From Pectinophora gossypiella (lineage: Eukaryota; Arthropoda; Insecta; Lepidoptera; Gelechiidae), in assembly GCF_024362695.1 (NCBI RefSeq), contig NC_065405.1, positions 2,364,672-2,428,671 on the forward strand: 64,000 bases of DNA, read 5' to 3'. Below the pieces are notes generated by a model. It had not been told where the DNA came from. It was given only the letters and a program-made list of their open reading frames with translations, and did no database searches. A program made the translations under genes and the position numbers. Shown one piece after another: positions 62,556-64,000 of the stretch. Within the stretch, counting starts at the first letter, position 1. Each line of letters starts with the position of its first letter.

Positions 62556-63439
62556 GAACAGACGCGATGCTAATCTATATGTTTTCTCAAATAAAATAGC
62601 ACGTGAGAAGGTGATAAGTTGTGATAGTTTGTCAACGCCTTAAAGACGAATAGGGAGTGTAGATTTAAGATCAGCAATACCGATTTACGTAAAATAAGAT
62701 CGAGAGAATAGTATCGTTGAAAGCGTACTTTGTAACTCTATTTTATTAAACTCGAGATTCAAAGGTTCCTAGGTTTTTTTTGAACGTTCAAAGAGAATTA
62801 GATTTACGTGCAATTCAATTAAGATTTACTTAGCCGACAGCCTCTAATTTCCGAGTTAATCGTCCGTTAATGGGTTTAGAACTTCGTAATTGGACTCTCA
62901 AAGTGCAGTCTTTGGGAAGGGTGTAGGAGTTTTATTGAGTTTTGATTTAAAAGTTTTGGGTGTGGGAAATAAAACAATTTTGATTAAATACTTTTAAAGA
63001 GACCTGTATAGGTCTCATGCTGCGTTATAGAGGGCGTTGAAATTCAAACATATCACGTTGTACCAGTGCGTTTAAGCAGAAGCGTTTTCTTTACACGTAT
63101 TTATATGCTGAAAAGTGATACATGTGTGTTAGTTTTTATTCACAATTTACCGTGTGCCACCTAACCCTTAAGTGTGAGCGGGACTCCATACGAATTGGTG
63201 CGGGGCGCAGTGGGTGTTAAAACTTAGTTAACTTATAACCAAAAAAATATTTAGCTATAATATTATACACGTATATAAAGTCAAAAATATTCCAACAAGT
63301 TGCACCAACAAGGAAAAGTAAGAAGCAAAAACACAGAGTCGTCACTACATTACTTGTATTCCTCAAAAGGCTAAAACCACCTTTTTGTAACATTTAAAGG
63401 CAGGTAAAGGAGATAAAAGATGAAGTATTACACAGAAGC
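62556..63439. other. No recognised feature
   Basis: AT-rich, no ORF. ACCCTTAAGTGTGAGCGGGA near 63165 resembles wording near 37230 (GGTGCGGGGCG) but too short to call. Confidence 0.4.
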
Positions 63440-63560
63440 GATGTATCTTTAAAGAAAGAAACATTTATTATTTTCGGACACCACAGACACAGACAGACAG
63501 GTACATTACATTTAACACGACAGAAACCACACGGAAAATAATAAAAAAAATAATTATAAC
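63440..63560 (-). repeat. LINE-like 3' tail
   Basis: TTTAAAGAAAGAAACATTTA, TTATTTTCGGACACCACAGA, then ACAGACAGACAGGTACATTA. Confidence 0.4.
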
Positions 63561-63887
63561 AAAAGAACACTAAAACAAACCAAAATAACTCTAGGCAGAC
63601 TTAAATCCTGAATGATCATAGTGTTTTTATTGACGAATAAATCTTCCTCACGAGTAATTGTTGTATTTGTATTTTTGCTGAAGTGATTTGCGTCGTATGA
63701 ACAATTATAAAAGGTGCAAATCAGTTTTGTCAAAAAATTAAATATATGTACGACAGTTATTCAAGAGAGGGACAATATATCTTTAAAAATGAGATAAGAC
63801 TTATAACTAAATAGAATCATGCTGTATTTTTTTTTTGCGAAATTCAGTCCCTAACTTGTGTTTGCTGCAGCCAGTTTGTTAAGAAAG

Positions 63888-63955
63888 CTTTTTTTATTTG
63901 TTATAGATTCTCCTCGGATGGGATTCACTTGCCTGTACAGATGGGGAGTACTGAG
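63888..63955 (-). mobile_element. Degenerate D 3' end
   Basis: TTTTTTTATTTGTTATAGAT then GTACAGATGGGGAGTACTGA recalls D in reverse; much diverged. Confidence 0.35.
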
Positions 63956-64000
63956 ACAAGAAAGTATCGCTGTCTTCCAACAACGTGTGCTTCTTAAAGC

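Overview
The window reads as nuclear DNA of a moth or butterfly (Lepidoptera). I base this on the repeat repertoire, which I know from lepidopteran genomes: tRNA-headed SINEs with the CCGTGCTTCGGAAGGCACGT module, RTE-type LINE 3' ends, LINE tails ending in TATG repeats, and many palindromic MITEs. The DNA is AT-rich. I found no operon, rRNA gene, CRISPR array or intact tRNA gene, and no recognisable multi-exon host gene. It is best read as intergenic or intronic sequence built from layered transposon insertions.

Local family names used below. tRNA-headed SINEs: A, B, C and P. D: an A-tailed, 5'-truncating retroelement up to about 394 bp. E: a SINE whose head resembles 5S rRNA. Y: an A-tailed element of about 400 bp. 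X: a LINE 3' tail ending in TATG repeats. MITEs: T1 (hAT-like), T2 (TA-flanked, mariner-like), T3 (about 380 bp, long TIRs), T4 (about 160 bp, near-palindromic), T5 (about 300 bp, 3-bp target duplication), T6 (Harbinger-like), T7, T8. FB1: a foldback element. G, H, L, M, N, O, R, U and V: dispersed repeats of unknown class. TSD means target-site duplication, TIR terminal inverted repeat.

Layout. 0-12 kb: scattered SINEs and MITEs, a nested T1/SINE-C, a LINE remnant, a 184-bp tandem duplication at 9.3-9.7 kb and a 13-bp minisatellite at 11 kb. 12-21 kb: SINEs, MITEs T2, T3, T7 and T8, and a nested cluster at 17.9-20.9 kb. 21-38 kb: M/SINE-B nest, LINE C-terminal remnants at 23.4, 30.9, 33.7 and 37.7 kb, a multiply interrupted H at 29 kb, and a hAT element with T6 inside it at 30.3-30.8 kb. 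41.8-44.9 kb: the only long ORF, a 568-aa LINE gag-like protein with a hairpin-rich leader and a 3' region that shares modules with several short families. 45-50 kb: more D, SINE-A, M, T3 and T4, plus a CpG-rich candidate promoter and first exon at 48.05-48.5 kb. 53.4-55.8 kb: FB1, with 773-bp inverted arms containing 170-bp tandem repeats. 57-64 kb: T5, SINE-A, a small segmental duplication and LINE tails.

The short elements carry no protein. Those with A tails, 5' truncations and 9-13-bp TSDs (D, SINE-A, SINE-B, the RTE LINE) must have been copied by a LINE reverse transcriptase in trans or in cis; the MITEs and FB1 need transposases encoded elsewhere. The strongest leads are FB1 and the 41.8-44.9 kb ORF unit.
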